A stretch of 64,000 bases of DNA from Nitrosomonas sp. Nm132 (GCF_900100485.1 NZ_FNDH01000005.1:62001-126000), one strand, 5' to 3'. Counted from the stretch's first letter, positions 48,392 to 58,034 are shown. Translations and numbers: made by a program. Notes: a model not told the origin generated them from the letters alone.

Positions 48392-48416
48392 TACAAAATA
48401 AAGGGAAACCATCATC

Positions 48417-49820
48417 ATGCAACTCACTTTCTTGGGCGCCGCCGGTGAAGTCACTGGCTCAAGCTACCTGATCCAAACCACTCACACACGTTTTCTTGTG
48501 GATTGCGGCATGTTCCAAGGGGGGCGTGAGGCAGATCGTAAGAATAGAACGGCTTTCTGCTTCGATCCGGAACAGATTGACTTTGTTCTGCTCACCCATG
48601 CTCATATTGATCATTCCGGGCTACTCCCCCGCTTAAGCGCATGGGGTTTCAGAGGCCCCGTTTACACGACTGAAGCCACTATCGATCTCCTTAAGGTCAT
48701 GCTCAAAGATAGCGCCTATATCCAGGAAAAGGAAGCTGAATGGCAGAATAAAACGTTAAGACGCAAGCACCTATTCTCCAATCACGAAAATGCCCCACTT
48801 TATACCGTTACACAAGCAGAAACCTTTCTTAAACAATTGCGTGGCGTAAGCTATGACACAGAAATTTCCCCTCACCCATCAGTACGCTGCAAATTCCGTG
48901 ATGCAGGACATATACTGGGTTCCGCCATTATTGAACTATGGATAAAATCTGACACAGAGCAGAAAAAATTGGTATTTTCCGGTGACCTTGGACAACTCAC
49001 CCACCCTATCGTACGCGACCCAACGCCCATTCAGCAAACCGACATCCTGCTAATAGAATCAACCTACGGTAATCGCCTGCATCGAACCATGACCGATACT
49101 CTGGATGAATTGGTTCATGCTATCAACGATACGCTATTGCGCAAAGGCGGCAACATCGTCGTACCCGCTTTTGCTGTAGGACGCACACAGGAATTACTCT
49201 TTCTGCTGGTGGATCTTCACCGTCAGGGCAAGCTTGGAGAGATGGATATCTATGTAGACTCACCCATGGCGCTTGCCGCCACAGACATCACACTAAAGCA
49301 TGCCAAACTGCTAGACAAGGAGGCAACCGAGACCCTGCAGTGGTTCAACAGTAGCGGCAGAAAATTAAAGATAAATTTTATCCAAGATGTTGAAGACTCG
49401 ATCACACTTAACACGGTACAACAAGGCGCAATTATTATTTCTGCCAGCGGCATGTGTGATGCGGGGCGTATCAAATATCACCTCAAATTTAATCTTCCCA
49501 GACCCGAATGCTCCATCCTCATAACCGGCTTTCAAGCTGCAGGAACACTGGGGCGAAGATTGGTTGATGGCGCCAAGCAAGTTCACATCTTCGGACAAGA
49601 GATACCTGTTCGCGCGGACATCTACACCATTGGCGGTCTTTCCGCACACGCGGATCAAGCAGGTTTGCTGAGCTGGTTGAAAAATTTCAACAGTGAACCA
49701 GAAAGAATCTTTGTCGTTCATGGTGAATCAAGTAGTGCCGCTGCATTGGCAGATGCCATTGAACAAAAGCTAAAGTGGCACGCCATTGTGCCAGAACGAC
49801 TCACCTCAATCCCGCTTTGA
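48417..49820 (+). CDS. metallo-beta-lactamase / beta-CASP RNA-processing nuclease
   Basis: 467-residue beta-CASP protein. MBL motif HAHIDH (His61, His63, Asp65, His66), later DAGHILGSA, the beta-CASP part with VPAFAVGRTQELL and SGMCDAG, and the C-terminal GGLSAHADQ and VHGES motifs. Family members cut or trim RNA (CPSF73/Ysh1-like). Starts 25 bases after bioA and likely shares its transcript. Confidence 0.92.
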   Translation: MQLTFLGAAGEVTGSSYLIQTTHTRFLVDCGMFQGGREADRKNRTAFCFDPEQIDFVLLTHAHIDHSGLLPRLSAWGFRGPVYTTEATIDLLKVMLKDSAYIQEKEAEWQNKTLRRKHLFSNHENAPLYTVTQAETFLKQLRGVSYDTEISPHPSVRCKFRDAGHILGSAIIELWIKSDTEQKKLVFSGDLGQLTHPIVRDPTPIQQTDILLIESTYGNRLHRTMTDTLDELVHAINDTLLRKGGNIVVPAFAVGRTQELLFLLVDLHRQGKLGEMDIYVDSPMALAATDITLKHAKLLDKEATETLQWFNSSGRKLKINFIQDVEDSITLNTVQQGAIIISASGMCDAGRIKYHLKFNLPRPECSILITGFQAAGTLGRRLVDGAKQVHIFGQEIPVRADIYTIGGLSAHADQAGLLSWLKNFNSEPERIFVVHGESSSAAALADAIEQKLKWHAIVPERLTSIPL

Positions 49821-49913
49821 ACGAAACACATCTGTTACTACAGCAACATCAATGCCATCCCCGGCAAAATCGCTTCAATGAGCGATAACCATAGTCGCGT
49901 GAATACTCCATCA

Positions 49914-50876
49914 TCACTCATGCATTGTGGTCGATTTTGGTTTGGGGCCGGTCCCACGTAAGTGGGTCAGGTGTTGCAATAAATCAAACCAGAATGGTGC
50001 ACCAAAGAGTGAGGCCGATGCAGTGATCAGCCAGCCAAAAATAATTAACAGGAAACCAGGATAATCATAATGATAAAATTCAAGAAAACTGGAGCAGCCA
50101 GATTCTGTTTTGCAAAATCGCTGATTCTGCCAGCCAATAGGCAGCTCTTCCAATTGTTTAAAAGAATCAGTCATGGCCCGACCCTTGTCCTCGACAACGT
50201 CATCATTAGCCGTAAGCACCCTATCTTCTGCGATGGGGGCTGAAAGAGGAAGGCTAGTCGTCATGGTAATTCGGGCGGCTAAAGTCGGTTGTTTCCACAA
50301 TGTTGAAAAAAGGTGAATGCTATCGATATTCAACATCGCCGCCAGCACGAAGGCAATGCCAAAACACCAAACCTGCGATTGCCGCTTGAACGAACCAGCC
50401 ACCCGGTCCATTCCTGCATCAAACCAGGCAACCAGTTGCTCATGCAATTTCTCCATTTTACCGGCTGATCTTTCATACATACCACGAAGCAGTTTGCGAA
50501 TTTGCTCATCCTTGATGGCATCAATATCCTCGCTGAGTCTTGCAAAATCATCAGGTACGGATTGGATCGCATCGATCAAGGCAAGTGAGAAATTTTTTGA
50601 ATCGATGTAGGAAGGGCGGCTCCCGAGATCTGCCAGCGATGTAGCTGCGCCGTTACCTGTCGGATGCACCAATGCATGATTGTAAATTCTTAAAAGCAGT
50701 TCCTCGCCACAGGGATTGCCAGCATTCAGGAGCTTTTTAATCCCTGTCAACAAACTCTTCGAGCGAAGACCGAGAAAAGATGCGATGGACTCATAAATGG
50801 AACTCGTAATCAATGCAACCGATGCATAGCAAAACACCAATCCAATCGCAACTTCCACAACTGTGCCACTTAGCAT
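49914..50876 (-). CDS. conserved hypothetical membrane protein
   Basis: 320 residues, not assigned to a named family. The N-terminus (GLVFCYASVALITSSIYESI ASF) is hydrophobic; a helical part with ALVHPTGNG, FARLSEDIDAIKDEQIRKLL and KMEKLHEQLVAWFDAGMDRV follows; then two or three membrane segments near 170-190 and 275-300 (GFLLIIFGWLITASASLFGA). It could be a membrane scaffold. GGAGGG lies seven bases before ATG 50876. Confidence 0.7.
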   Translation of the reverse strand: MLSGTVVEVAIGLVFCYASVALITSSIYESIASFLGLRSKSLLTGIKKLLNAGNPCGEELLLRIYNHALVHPTGNGAATSLADLGSRPSYIDSKNFSLALIDAIQSVPDDFARLSEDIDAIKDEQIRKLLRGMYERSAGKMEKLHEQLVAWFDAGMDRVAGSFKRQSQVWCFGIAFVLAAMLNIDSIHLFSTLWKQPTLAARITMTTSLPLSAPIAEDRVLTANDDVVEDKGRAMTDSFKQLEELPIGWQNQRFCKTESGCSSFLEFYHYDYPGFLLIIFGWLITASASLFGAPFWFDLLQHLTHLRGTGPKPKSTTMHE

Positions 50877-50956
50877 TTTGCCCTCCTGGACATGGATATC
50901 ACTTCACTTTACTTGTCACGTACTTTCGAGCAATCATTCATATAATCAGGATTAAA

Positions 50957-51118
50957 CCCGAATATTTCATAAATTGGCACGTGCCCTCACTTGTCTTTTG
51001 ATTAATAAGAAAGATTTTGCTCAGTCGGGTGTATGAGTCACTACACCCCTCTTTCTCAAAACTTCCCTATTAATCAAAATCCTGCGTGATCATCACGCGA
51101 ATTTATGAAATATTCGGG
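50957..51118. mobile_element. palindromic MITE-like element, copy 7 (full length, inverted)
   Basis: 162 bp copy in inverted orientation. Left flank ATTAAA and right flank TTAAAG: TTAA lies on both sides but is shifted by one base on the left, so the target duplication has decayed or gained a base. Confidence 0.85.
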
Positions 51119-51143
51119 TTAAAGGCCATTGCGTCCGCCTTCC

Positions 51144-52379
51144 TTACTTTGAGGTGAGCTGATATTTCCTGGCTGCCAGATTGCCGATCTGCTTGCCCAT
51201 CGCAGCGCCAGTCATGCCTGAATTACGATAGTGCACCCCATCATAAATACGTGCATTGATCACCTCCTGCATGAAATCGTCGATTTTCACCCAACTCCGC
51301 ACCGCTCCCCCCGCTGCATTGCTGGTTGTGGTCAATAACGGCGTAGCACCCGTTCCGATCTCTGCTTGCAACACGGTACCGACAGCCGCAGAAACGATGC
51401 AATGCGCACAGGGATACTCGGGATGCATGGGGGTATCAATGAAAGGTATCCAGGATGGATCTCTTTCCGTCGCGTCATTGCCATCGATGTCGCCATTGCG
51501 GATTGCAGTCACGGGCCGCCAGAAGCCATAATGATACTTGGCATCGAATACAGCGATCAGCGCATCATCTGATGCTTGGGTGACTGCCGCAAATAGCCTC
51601 GCGTTCTGCGTAATTTCTCTTCCCGGAACATTTGCGACCGAGCGCACGATGCCATGGTAAATCGGTGGCATGACTTCTTCCCAGAAACGGGCAATCTCAG
51701 TCTGTCCACTCGTACGCTGCTGACTGTCCTTACGACCAAGCGCTTTGACCTCATTATAGTCACGCGCCCACAATTCACTACCTAGTTCAGGCGGTGGCGT
51801 TGGGCAAAACTGGGCAGGATTCGACATCAACCAAGGCTTACGCTGCGCCCACTGGGGTGCTTCCGGAATTACCGTAGGGATGTAGGTGCCAGCACTCGTA
51901 GGCGGACGATAGGTTTCTAATCCAGTAGCTCCATCCTCTATACGCAACGCCAGGATCGCTGCAGCCGCTTTCTCACCTATGGCAATACCTCCAGTTTTTG
52001 CTGGCCCATCAGCAATCGCCGCGAGAGCAGCCTGATAGACACTATCAATCGCTGCCTGTTGAGCGGGTATGAGTTTCGATAATATCGCATGGTTTGCAGC
52101 CGCGACTGCGGCCTCAACCGATGCCCCGGAAGCGGTCTCTAGCTTCAGATCACTCACTGGATATCGCTGAGTGATCGCATTGGTAGCTTCATAGACTGCT
52201 GCATGCACCATTGCCAGTGCCCGCTCTGCAGGTAGCGGTCCGATATTGGCGTTAACAACGATATCTCCAGCCCGCTGGTTCCATTCTGTCACGGCATCCG
52301 CATGCGCTGACGAAATCGTAAATCCCCAAACAACCGTGATCAAAAGCACTATTCGCTGGCATTTAATCCTGTATTCCAT
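51144..52379 (-). CDS. exported vanadium-dependent haloperoxidase-like / PAP2 protein
   Basis: 411 residues with a signal peptide (to SSAHA-DA). Vanadate/phosphate-pocket residues can be traced: KYHYGFWRP (Lys281, Arg288), YPCAH (Cys324, Ala325, His326) and ARIYDGVH (Arg377, His383, the axial ligand position). In classical enzymes the middle motif is PSGH, so Ser-Gly is replaced by Cys-Ala. Either a haloperoxidase or an acid phosphatase-like enzyme; the substrate is unknown. Periplasmic. Confidence 0.85.
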   Translation of the reverse strand: MEYRIKCQRIVLLITVVWGFTISSAHADAVTEWNQRAGDIVVNANIGPLPAERALAMVHAAVYEATNAITQRYPVSDLKLETASGASVEAAVAAANHAILSKLIPAQQAAIDSVYQAALAAIADGPAKTGGIAIGEKAAAAILALRIEDGATGLETYRPPTSAGTYIPTVIPEAPQWAQRKPWLMSNPAQFCPTPPPELGSELWARDYNEVKALGRKDSQQRTSGQTEIARFWEEVMPPIYHGIVRSVANVPGREITQNARLFAAVTQASDDALIAVFDAKYHYGFWRPVTAIRNGDIDGNDATERDPSWIPFIDTPMHPEYPCAHCIVSAAVGTVLQAEIGTGATPLLTTTSNAAGGAVRSWVKIDDFMQEVINARIYDGVHYRNSGMTGAAMGKQIGNLAARKYQLTSK

Positions 52380-52561
52380 ACCATTCTTTCCTTTTCTGTC
52401 CCAAACTTAAAAAACTCCCAATCATCCTTCCTGCGACAATTTGCCACATTTTCAATGCCTGCTTTCGCAGTAATAATAAGACACCTACAGCTTTCACTTC
52501 ATTCAGTATGCTCATACTCATCCTTGTATATCAGAAACGATTCTCATGCAAATGTTCTTAA

Positions 52562-52755
52562 TTAGAAGGATGGGTACTGTGGTAATTGAAACACGCTATC
52601 AGGTGCATCACCGCTAGTTAAATAAAACCATTGCCCTTCCGCTACTTCACCTGCCTTTTTACTGAAATAATGTAAAAGGACAGGTGTTTTTTTGCGAGCA
52701 TCTACTGTCGGAAAGTATTTTGAAATACATGATTCAGGCCAGCCGATTCACGCCA
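52562..52755 (-). pseudogene. C-terminal fragment of an unknown gene
   Basis: The minus strand is open from just after a stop near 52755 to TAA at 52562 and reads GWPESCISKYFPTVDARKKT, PVLLHYFSKKAGEVAEGQWF and YLTSGDAPDSVFQLPQYPSF. It has no start and is bounded upstream by the truncated mobile element, so it looks like the tail of a broken gene. Family not recognised. Confidence 0.4.
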
Positions 52756-52764
52756 ACAAGCTAG

Positions 52765-52908
52765 CCCGAATATTTCATAAATTCGCGTGATGATCATGCA
52801 GGATTTTGATTAATAGGGAAGTTTTGAGAAGGAGGGGTGTAGTGATTCATACACCCGACTGAGCAAAATCTTTCTTATTAATCAAAAGACAAGTGAGGGC
52901 ACGCGCCG
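52765..52908. mobile_element. palindromic MITE-like element, copy 8 (right end missing)
   Basis: About 144 bp of the 162 bp element; CTAG precedes the left end, but the outer ~19 bases of the right terminus are absent. The break leads straight into a PepSY-type gene remnant whose minus-strand frame ends inside the element. Confidence 0.85.
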
Positions 52909-53308
52909 ATCGCTGATCCGCGCAGCACGCTTTTTCCACCAGATACAGACGCCTGTCACACTGAGCATAGCCACGACAAGCTCCATTACCGAGATTGGGA
53001 TACGCCCCGAATGCAGTGGGAATTGCGCTTGGACAAAAATATCCGCCGCGGTTCCCTTCCAAGGCTGGCGATCACCCAGATATTGTCCATCCACTCTATC
53101 ATAATTATAAGCGCTTATGGCCGACGCCCCCGATACATGATTGGCGTTCGGATAGAAGAATTGCACACCATAAATACCAAAATTCCGGGAGCAAAAGAAT
53201 GCCCCCTGTCCATAAGCTCACTGCCCGATGCAAATCAATCATATTTTCATATGTGATCTTCGGCAAAACCAATTTAAGCTCTCCCGCATCGCCCAATTTC
53301 TTACACAA
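52882..53308 (-). pseudogene. PepSY-associated membrane protein, broken
   Basis: Minus strand reads LPKITYENMIDLHRAVSLWT GG in part, changes frame near 53190, then GIYGVQFFYPNANHVSGASA, DIFVQAQFPLHSGRIPISVM and VVAMLSVTGVCIWWKKR. LHRxxxLWTGG and the final GVCIWWKKR are PepSY-TM hallmarks (iron-siderophore or respiratory accessory proteins). N-terminal part missing, one frameshift, and the C-terminus runs into the mobile element. Confidence 0.75.
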
Positions 53309-53339
53309 ACCTCCAAAGGTTACCGGCGTACAACCTGTC

Positions 53340-53425
53340 TGGCCACAATAATTATGAGCGTAATCAACAGCGTCAGCATGAGCGCTACTATGCTCTCAAA
53401 ACGCTGATAAAACGTCTGGGTTGAC
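53340..53425 (-). pseudogene. possible PsiE-like N-terminal fragment
   Basis: Minus strand reads RFYQRFESIVALMLTLLITL then IIIVARQVVRR and a stop. YQRFESIVALxLTLLI resembles the first membrane helix of phosphate-starvation-inducible PsiE proteins. Only about 35 residues remain, joined to the PepSY remnant. Confidence 0.4.
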
Positions 53426-53443
53426 TATTGTTCCGTGACCAAG

Positions 53444-53887
53444 TTATTCCTTGCGCGAATATATGTCAGGATGATGAATTTCCAAGAACCATTCTGGCTG
53501 TTGCACCGCTACGAAACCATTTTGCTCATACAGTCCGTGCGCATCATAAGTTGCCAACATCCAGCGACGCAGCCTTTGTAACTCTGGATGCGCAAGGATG
53601 CACGAAATCAGCCATTTTCCGAGTCCACGCCCTCTGTAATCCGAGACGACAAACACATCGGAAAGATAGGCAAACGTGGCACAATCCGAAATAGCGCGAG
53701 CAAAACCAATTTGCTTGTTACAGTGATACAACCCAAAACACAGCGAATGATTCACCGACTTCTCGACAGTGGCTCTTGGAATATGCTTGGCCCAATAAGA
53801 CTCCTTGCACAAAAAACCATAAATCATTTCCATGTCCAAATCTTCCCGGTTGTCTGTCACCGTGAATTCACCTTGTTGCCATTTCAT
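53444..53887 (-). CDS. GNAT family N-acetyltransferase
   Basis: 147 residues. The acetyl-CoA site is VVSDYRGRGLGKWLI; LCFGLYHCNKQIGFARAISD, LSDVFVV and YEQNGF complete the fold. The last part (WFLEIHHPDIY) is found in a small GNAT subgroup. ATG 53887 follows AAGAGAACG. Substrate unknown. Confidence 0.88.
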   Translation of the reverse strand: MKWQQGEFTVTDNREDLDMEMIYGFLCKESYWAKHIPRATVEKSVNHSLCFGLYHCNKQIGFARAISDCATFAYLSDVFVVSDYRGRGLGKWLISCILAHPELQRLRRWMLATYDAHGLYEQNGFVAVQQPEWFLEIHHPDIYSRKE

Positions 53888-53991
53888 AAATCGTTCTCTT
53901 TGCAAGGTTTAACGTTTGAACTAGCTGACAGGCAAAAGCAGTGCTCCGCTCTGTTTTTGCCTGTCAGTGTTGAGTAAATTGTCACGTATCA

Positions 53992-54210
53992 TTACGAGCA
54001 GCAAGCGCTTTGAACCTGTTGAATTGGGGGACATGGAACCGTACCGTAGGAACAAAAAACACAGCAATCACCCGGCCTTGGCTTAAGCAGTACACCACAC
54101 TCCTTACACTCATAAAACCACTGACAAGCATGGGTAGACATCGTCTCAATTTCTTTGTGCCCGCACTCAGGACACGTAATAGCTGATTGCAGAATGATTT
54201 CTTTAGCCAT
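53992..54210 (-). CDS. GDCCVxC-domain small protein
   Basis: 72 residues, cysteine-rich: ITCPECGHKE, CQWFYECKECG and PRPGDCCVFCSYGTVPCPP. GDCCVFCSYG is the signature of the GDCCVxC family, in which some members carry selenocysteine; here all positions are Cys. Ends with SACCS. ATG 54210 follows GAGAGGATATTC. Likely metal or redox binding; function unknown. Confidence 0.85.
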   Translation of the reverse strand: MAKEIILQSAITCPECGHKEIETMSTHACQWFYECKECGVLLKPRPGDCCVFCSYGTVPCPPIQQVQSACCS

Positions 54211-54339
54211 GAATATCCTCTCGTCGCTGCTTGTATTTGAGCCTATCTTATTTGGCAGTAATAATTCCCCAATGGCCCGAGAAAATGCTGTTTGTAGCAT
54301 ATCTCATCAAATGGCGGAGAATTTTCGTTCTCTTCCCAA

Positions 54340-55578
54340 TCAACCCAGCTTGCCGTCAATTCTCGCCCGCCAGTAAATAGGGGCAAAGTGTGCTGCCCAT
54401 AACGTGAAGCAGATGAGCCATACCGCACCTGCGCATAGATAGAGTATCGGCCCAAGAGAGGAAGCAGCCGGTATGATGTCAGGCAGTATTCTGAACACTG
54501 CGGCAGCCTGAAAACCAAGAAACAGCAGCCAGGTAAAATGATCCAGCACCAGCGGGCGACCGGAGTGCCCTATCGTCACACGTGAGGCCATACCCAGTAC
54601 CATGCTGGCAAAATAGCCAATCGCCAGCGCATGGAGTGGTGCAAGCCCAAACCAGATGCGTTCACCCTCATTCAACCACATCATCAGACTCTGTGCTGCA
54701 AACAGCAGCATCGACACGCTCAGCCAGGCAAACGAAATATGCAGCACGGCCAGCAGGCTCACGCTGAAGCTGCGCGACAATCCCCAGGCCCACGACAGAT
54801 AGAGTGCACAGCCGGCCAATGGCAAATCCACCCACCACGCATACTGCGGCATCCCCGCGAGCTGTAACAAACCATGACCCGCTGAGCAAGCAAGCATCAG
54901 CCAAAGCAGAACATAAGGTCTGACAATCACGTAGTTTTCCAACACTCGGCTGGAGAAAAAAGGAATCATGCGGTGCGAAACAGTTAACAAAATGGGTAGC
55001 AGGAAAAACCAGATTCCTGCCTGTCGCGAGAAATCAATAAATAATGAATGATCAGTCAGGAGCCATGCCAGATAAGCTGCCACGCCCAACCAGCCAAAGA
55101 TGAAGGCGACACTGGCCACGCGCGCATGACGTTTATCCTGTGCCTCCGTGTTGAGCAGAACGCGTAATAGCGCCATGATCGCAATCGCCCACCCCGTCAG
55201 CATTGCTATGATCCCAGCTGCCAGCACAGGCTTACCGATGAACAAACCAGCGTAGAACATGACGATGCCCCCGGCCATGAACAAACATGTGGCAAGAAAA
55301 TGACGTGATTTGATTTTTTCACCATTCATCCAGTTTGGAAACGTGGTAAATAAAAAACCAAAAATGAAAAATGGGAAGAAACCATACACCATCAAGAAGG
55401 CATGCGCCCAGATGGGTGTCGTACTCCATATTGGCGCACTGCCGACGATGCCATAGCGCCCCATCAGATCAAACGCCCACCATAACAGCGTGAACACACC
55501 CTGCAGCGCACCCACCAGAAACAAACTGCGATGCGGCGCGGCAGACAAGTGATGCCAGATAGTTGCCTGTTTATTCAT
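54340..55578 (-). CDS. NnrS family membrane protein (second copy)
   Basis: 412 residues, about 12 membrane helices. WAHAFLMVYGFFPFFIFGFL near the start and PLHALAIGYFASMVLGMASR near the end hold the NnrS His residues; VSHRMIPFFSSRVL is also typical. Predicted to help with nitric oxide stress. It is closer to the standard NnrS pattern than the one at 27190. Monocistronic, or with the small genes 54210 and 53887 downstream. Confidence 0.9.
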   Translation of the reverse strand: MNKQATIWHHLSAAPHRSLFLVGALQGVFTLLWWAFDLMGRYGIVGSAPIWSTTPIWAHAFLMVYGFFPFFIFGFLFTTFPNWMNGEKIKSRHFLATCLFMAGGIVMFYAGLFIGKPVLAAGIIAMLTGWAIAIMALLRVLLNTEAQDKRHARVASVAFIFGWLGVAAYLAWLLTDHSLFIDFSRQAGIWFFLLPILLTVSHRMIPFFSSRVLENYVIVRPYVLLWLMLACSAGHGLLQLAGMPQYAWWVDLPLAGCALYLSWAWGLSRSFSVSLLAVLHISFAWLSVSMLLFAAQSLMMWLNEGERIWFGLAPLHALAIGYFASMVLGMASRVTIGHSGRPLVLDHFTWLLFLGFQAAAVFRILPDIIPAASSLGPILYLCAGAVWLICFTLWAAHFAPIYWRARIDGKLG

Positions 55579-55722
55579 ACATTTTCCTTGTAATTTAGTT
55601 TAATTTTTTCTAGCGGATGAATAGCCCTTAAGTTATATCCGACTTTTTCTCTTACCGTTTTTATCAGGCTACATATTTGTTATGATGTACTCATTATTTA
55701 TGTAAGCACCCTATTTGATGTA

Positions 55723-56568
55723 ATGCTCAATATTGATTTGCATTGTCACTCTGTTGTTTCAGATGGTCTTCTGACACCCGCTCGCCTCGTAGAGCACGCG
55801 GCCTTGCGTGGCGTCAAAGTGCTTGCGTTAACTGACCATGATGATGTAGCGGGATTAACTGAGGCCCGTATTGCCGCGCGTGAAAAAAATATCATACTTA
55901 TTAACGGTGTGGAAATCTCCGTTACGTGGCAAGGCAGAACCCTGCATATCATCGGCCTCGGTATCGATCCCGAATACCCTCCGTTGGAGCAAGGCCTCGC
56001 ATCAATACGTGAAGGACGAGTGGAACGTGCACGTAACATTGCTGCTCACCTCGATCGTTGCGGCATTCATGGCAGCTTCGAGGGTGCCTATGCCTATGCC
56101 GGTGATGGACGATTGATCGGTCGTACCCATTTTGCGCGTTTTCTGGTTGAAAAAGGATACGCTAAAGATGTCCGGTCGGTGTTCAAAAAATACCTCGTCA
56201 AGGGTAAACCAGGTTATACCCCTCACCAGTGGGCAACCTTAAAGGATGCAGTTAACTGGATACGTGGCAGTAGTGGTCAGGCAGTCATTGCTCATCCCGC
56301 ACGCTACCAATTGGGTAAAAACGTTCTGGAAGCATTACTCCACGAATTTCGTGACCTTGGCGGCACAGGTCTTGAAATCATCTCACCCAGTCATACCTCC
56401 GATCAGACAAAGCTATTCGCACATCATGCCGAGCGATTGAATTTATTGGCTTCATGCGGCTCTGATTATCATGGACCTGGCGAAAGTTATTTTGATCTCG
56501 GCCAATTACCGCCACTACCTGCTGGATGCACGCCTATCTGGCATGATTGGAATATTGAGCAAAATTAG
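55723..56568 (+). CDS. PHP-domain phosphoesterase, RNase AM type
   Basis: 281 residues. DLHCHSVVSDG, LTDHDDVAGL, GVEISVTWQG, VIAHPARY and GSDYHGP are the metal-binding motifs of the PHP family; length and N-terminus match YciV (RNase AM, a 5'-3' exonuclease also acting on 3',5'-bisphosphonucleotides). First in a run with yciO-like and M50 genes, as in several betaproteobacteria. Confidence 0.88.
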   Translation: MLNIDLHCHSVVSDGLLTPARLVEHAALRGVKVLALTDHDDVAGLTEARIAAREKNIILINGVEISVTWQGRTLHIIGLGIDPEYPPLEQGLASIREGRVERARNIAAHLDRCGIHGSFEGAYAYAGDGRLIGRTHFARFLVEKGYAKDVRSVFKKYLVKGKPGYTPHQWATLKDAVNWIRGSSGQAVIAHPARYQLGKNVLEALLHEFRDLGGTGLEIISPSHTSDQTKLFAHHAERLNLLASCGSDYHGPGESYFDLGQLPPLPAGCTPIWHDWNIEQN

Positions 56569-56645
56569 ATCATTATTGAACGGCTGCAGCAAACTTGCGC
56601 TATATTACGATAACATATCGATAAAGACTCGGATCTCAATTAATC

Positions 56646-57278
56646 ATGGCACAATTTTTTACTATTCATCCCCAAAATCCCCAAATAAGGCTGTTACGAC
56701 AAGTCGTCTCGATTCTGCGCGATGGCGGCATCATCGTTTATCCGACAGACTCCTGCTATGCGCTCGGTTGTCAGATCGGCAACAAAGATGCCATGGAACG
56801 CATACGCACTATACGGCAAGTCGATGAGCATCATCATTTCACGCTGGTATGCAGGGATTTGGCTGAGATTTCCAACTATGCCAAGGTAGATAATATTCAA
56901 TACCGCCTACTCAAGGCGTGCACACCAGGCAACTATACGTTCATACTCAAAGCCAGCCGTGAAGTACCCCGCCGCTTGCAGCATCCCAAACGTCAGACTA
57001 TCGGTTTGCGTATTCCCGACCATCCCGTAGCCCATGCCCTACTGTCAGAATTGAATGAGCCGTTATTGAGCTCCACTCTGATTCTGCCTGGAGATGAGTT
57101 ACCGCTGAATGATGCCGAGGAAATCCGCCAACGCCTGGAACGTCAGGTAGATCTGATAATCGATGCGGGTTCTTGTGGTGTAGACATGACAACTGTGATT
57201 GACCTGACAGGTGATACCCCTGAATTAGTCCGCGCAGGCAGAGGCAGCCTCATACCCTTTGGGATGGTACATGGATAG
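56646..57278 (+). CDS. YciO/TsaC-family threonylcarbamoyl-AMP synthase
   Basis: 210 residues. The Sua5/YrdC fold is clear: GGIIVYPTDSCYALGCQIGN, ACTPGNYTFILKA, TIGLRIPDHP and SSTLILPGDE. Length and N-terminal AQFFTIHPQNPQ favour YciO over TsaC. YciO-type proteins bind ATP and threonine but their role in tRNA modification is disputed. Overlaps the next gene by eight bases. Confidence 0.88.
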   Translation: MAQFFTIHPQNPQIRLLRQVVSILRDGGIIVYPTDSCYALGCQIGNKDAMERIRTIRQVDEHHHFTLVCRDLAEISNYAKVDNIQYRLLKACTPGNYTFILKASREVPRRLQHPKRQTIGLRIPDHPVAHALLSELNEPLLSSTLILPGDELPLNDAEEIRQRLERQVDLIIDAGSCGVDMTTVIDLTGDTPELVRAGRGSLIPFGMVHG

Positions 57279-57936
57279 TATCATTCAAGGCATCGCCATT
57301 TATGCACTCCCCGTTATTTTTGCCATTACCTTACATGAAGCAGCACATGGTTATGTTGCCAAGCATTATGGTGACTTGACTGCTTATATGGCAGGGCGCA
57401 TCACGCTCAATCCGCTCAAGCATATCGATCTGGTGGGAACTGTCATTGTACCGCTGACGCTGTTTATCATCGGCAAGCTAACGATGGGCACTGGCTTTCT
57501 GTTTGGCTGGGCCAAACCGGTACCCGTTAATTTCAATCAGTTACGGCACCCTAAGCGTGACATGCTGTGGGTTGCGGCAGCAGGACCTGGCGCTAATCTT
57601 TTCATGGCCTGTTTCTGGGCATTGATCATCAAGCTGGGGCTGATCTTCCCAGAAGGCATTTACGCTAAACCGATGATCCTGATGGGCATGGCAGGTATCG
57701 AAATCAACCTTATTCTAATGGTACTGAATCTGCTGCCATTGCCGCCTCTGGATGGAGGACGTATGGCTGTCAGTTTGCTACCCTATCGTCTCGCCTACCA
57801 ATTCTCAAAGATCGAGCCTTATGGGTTTATGATTTTGTTATTATTGATGATGACTGGCGTGTTGGGTATGATCGTCTGGCCATTTATCATCATAATGAAG
57901 CAACTCCTCGTTTGGTTGTTTGGATTGTATGTCTAA
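57271..57936 (+). CDS. site-2 protease family (M50) membrane protein
   Basis: 221 residues from ATG 57271, inside the end of the preceding gene. Zinc-binding HEAAHG near residue 22, NPLKHIDLVGT, and NLLPLPPLDGGRM hold the catalytic His, Glu and Asp; several membrane helices. A short rhomboid-like YwhC/S2P member without PDZ domains, substrate unknown. Confidence 0.9.
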   Translation: MDSIIQGIAIYALPVIFAITLHEAAHGYVAKHYGDLTAYMAGRITLNPLKHIDLVGTVIVPLTLFIIGKLTMGTGFLFGWAKPVPVNFNQLRHPKRDMLWVAAAGPGANLFMACFWALIIKLGLIFPEGIYAKPMILMGMAGIEINLILMVLNLLPLPPLDGGRMAVSLLPYRLAYQFSKIEPYGFMILLLLMMTGVLGMIVWPFIIIMKQLLVWLFGLYV

Positions 57937-58034
57937 CCCCGCAATGCAAAACGGTTTGCCTTTCATAAACAAGCGGTCCACCAATGCTCTCATTGAATCT
58001 CTGATCAACTCTGTATTAATTTAGGATTTGTAGC

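Noticed and set aside
52500-52560. Fur box upstream of the gene fragments
   Set aside because: A short GATTCTCATG-like string is present, but not a full 19-bp Fur site.
55579-55722. NsrR or FNR operator between nnrS and the PHP gene
   Set aside because: I looked for the known palindromes and found only partial, unconvincing matches.
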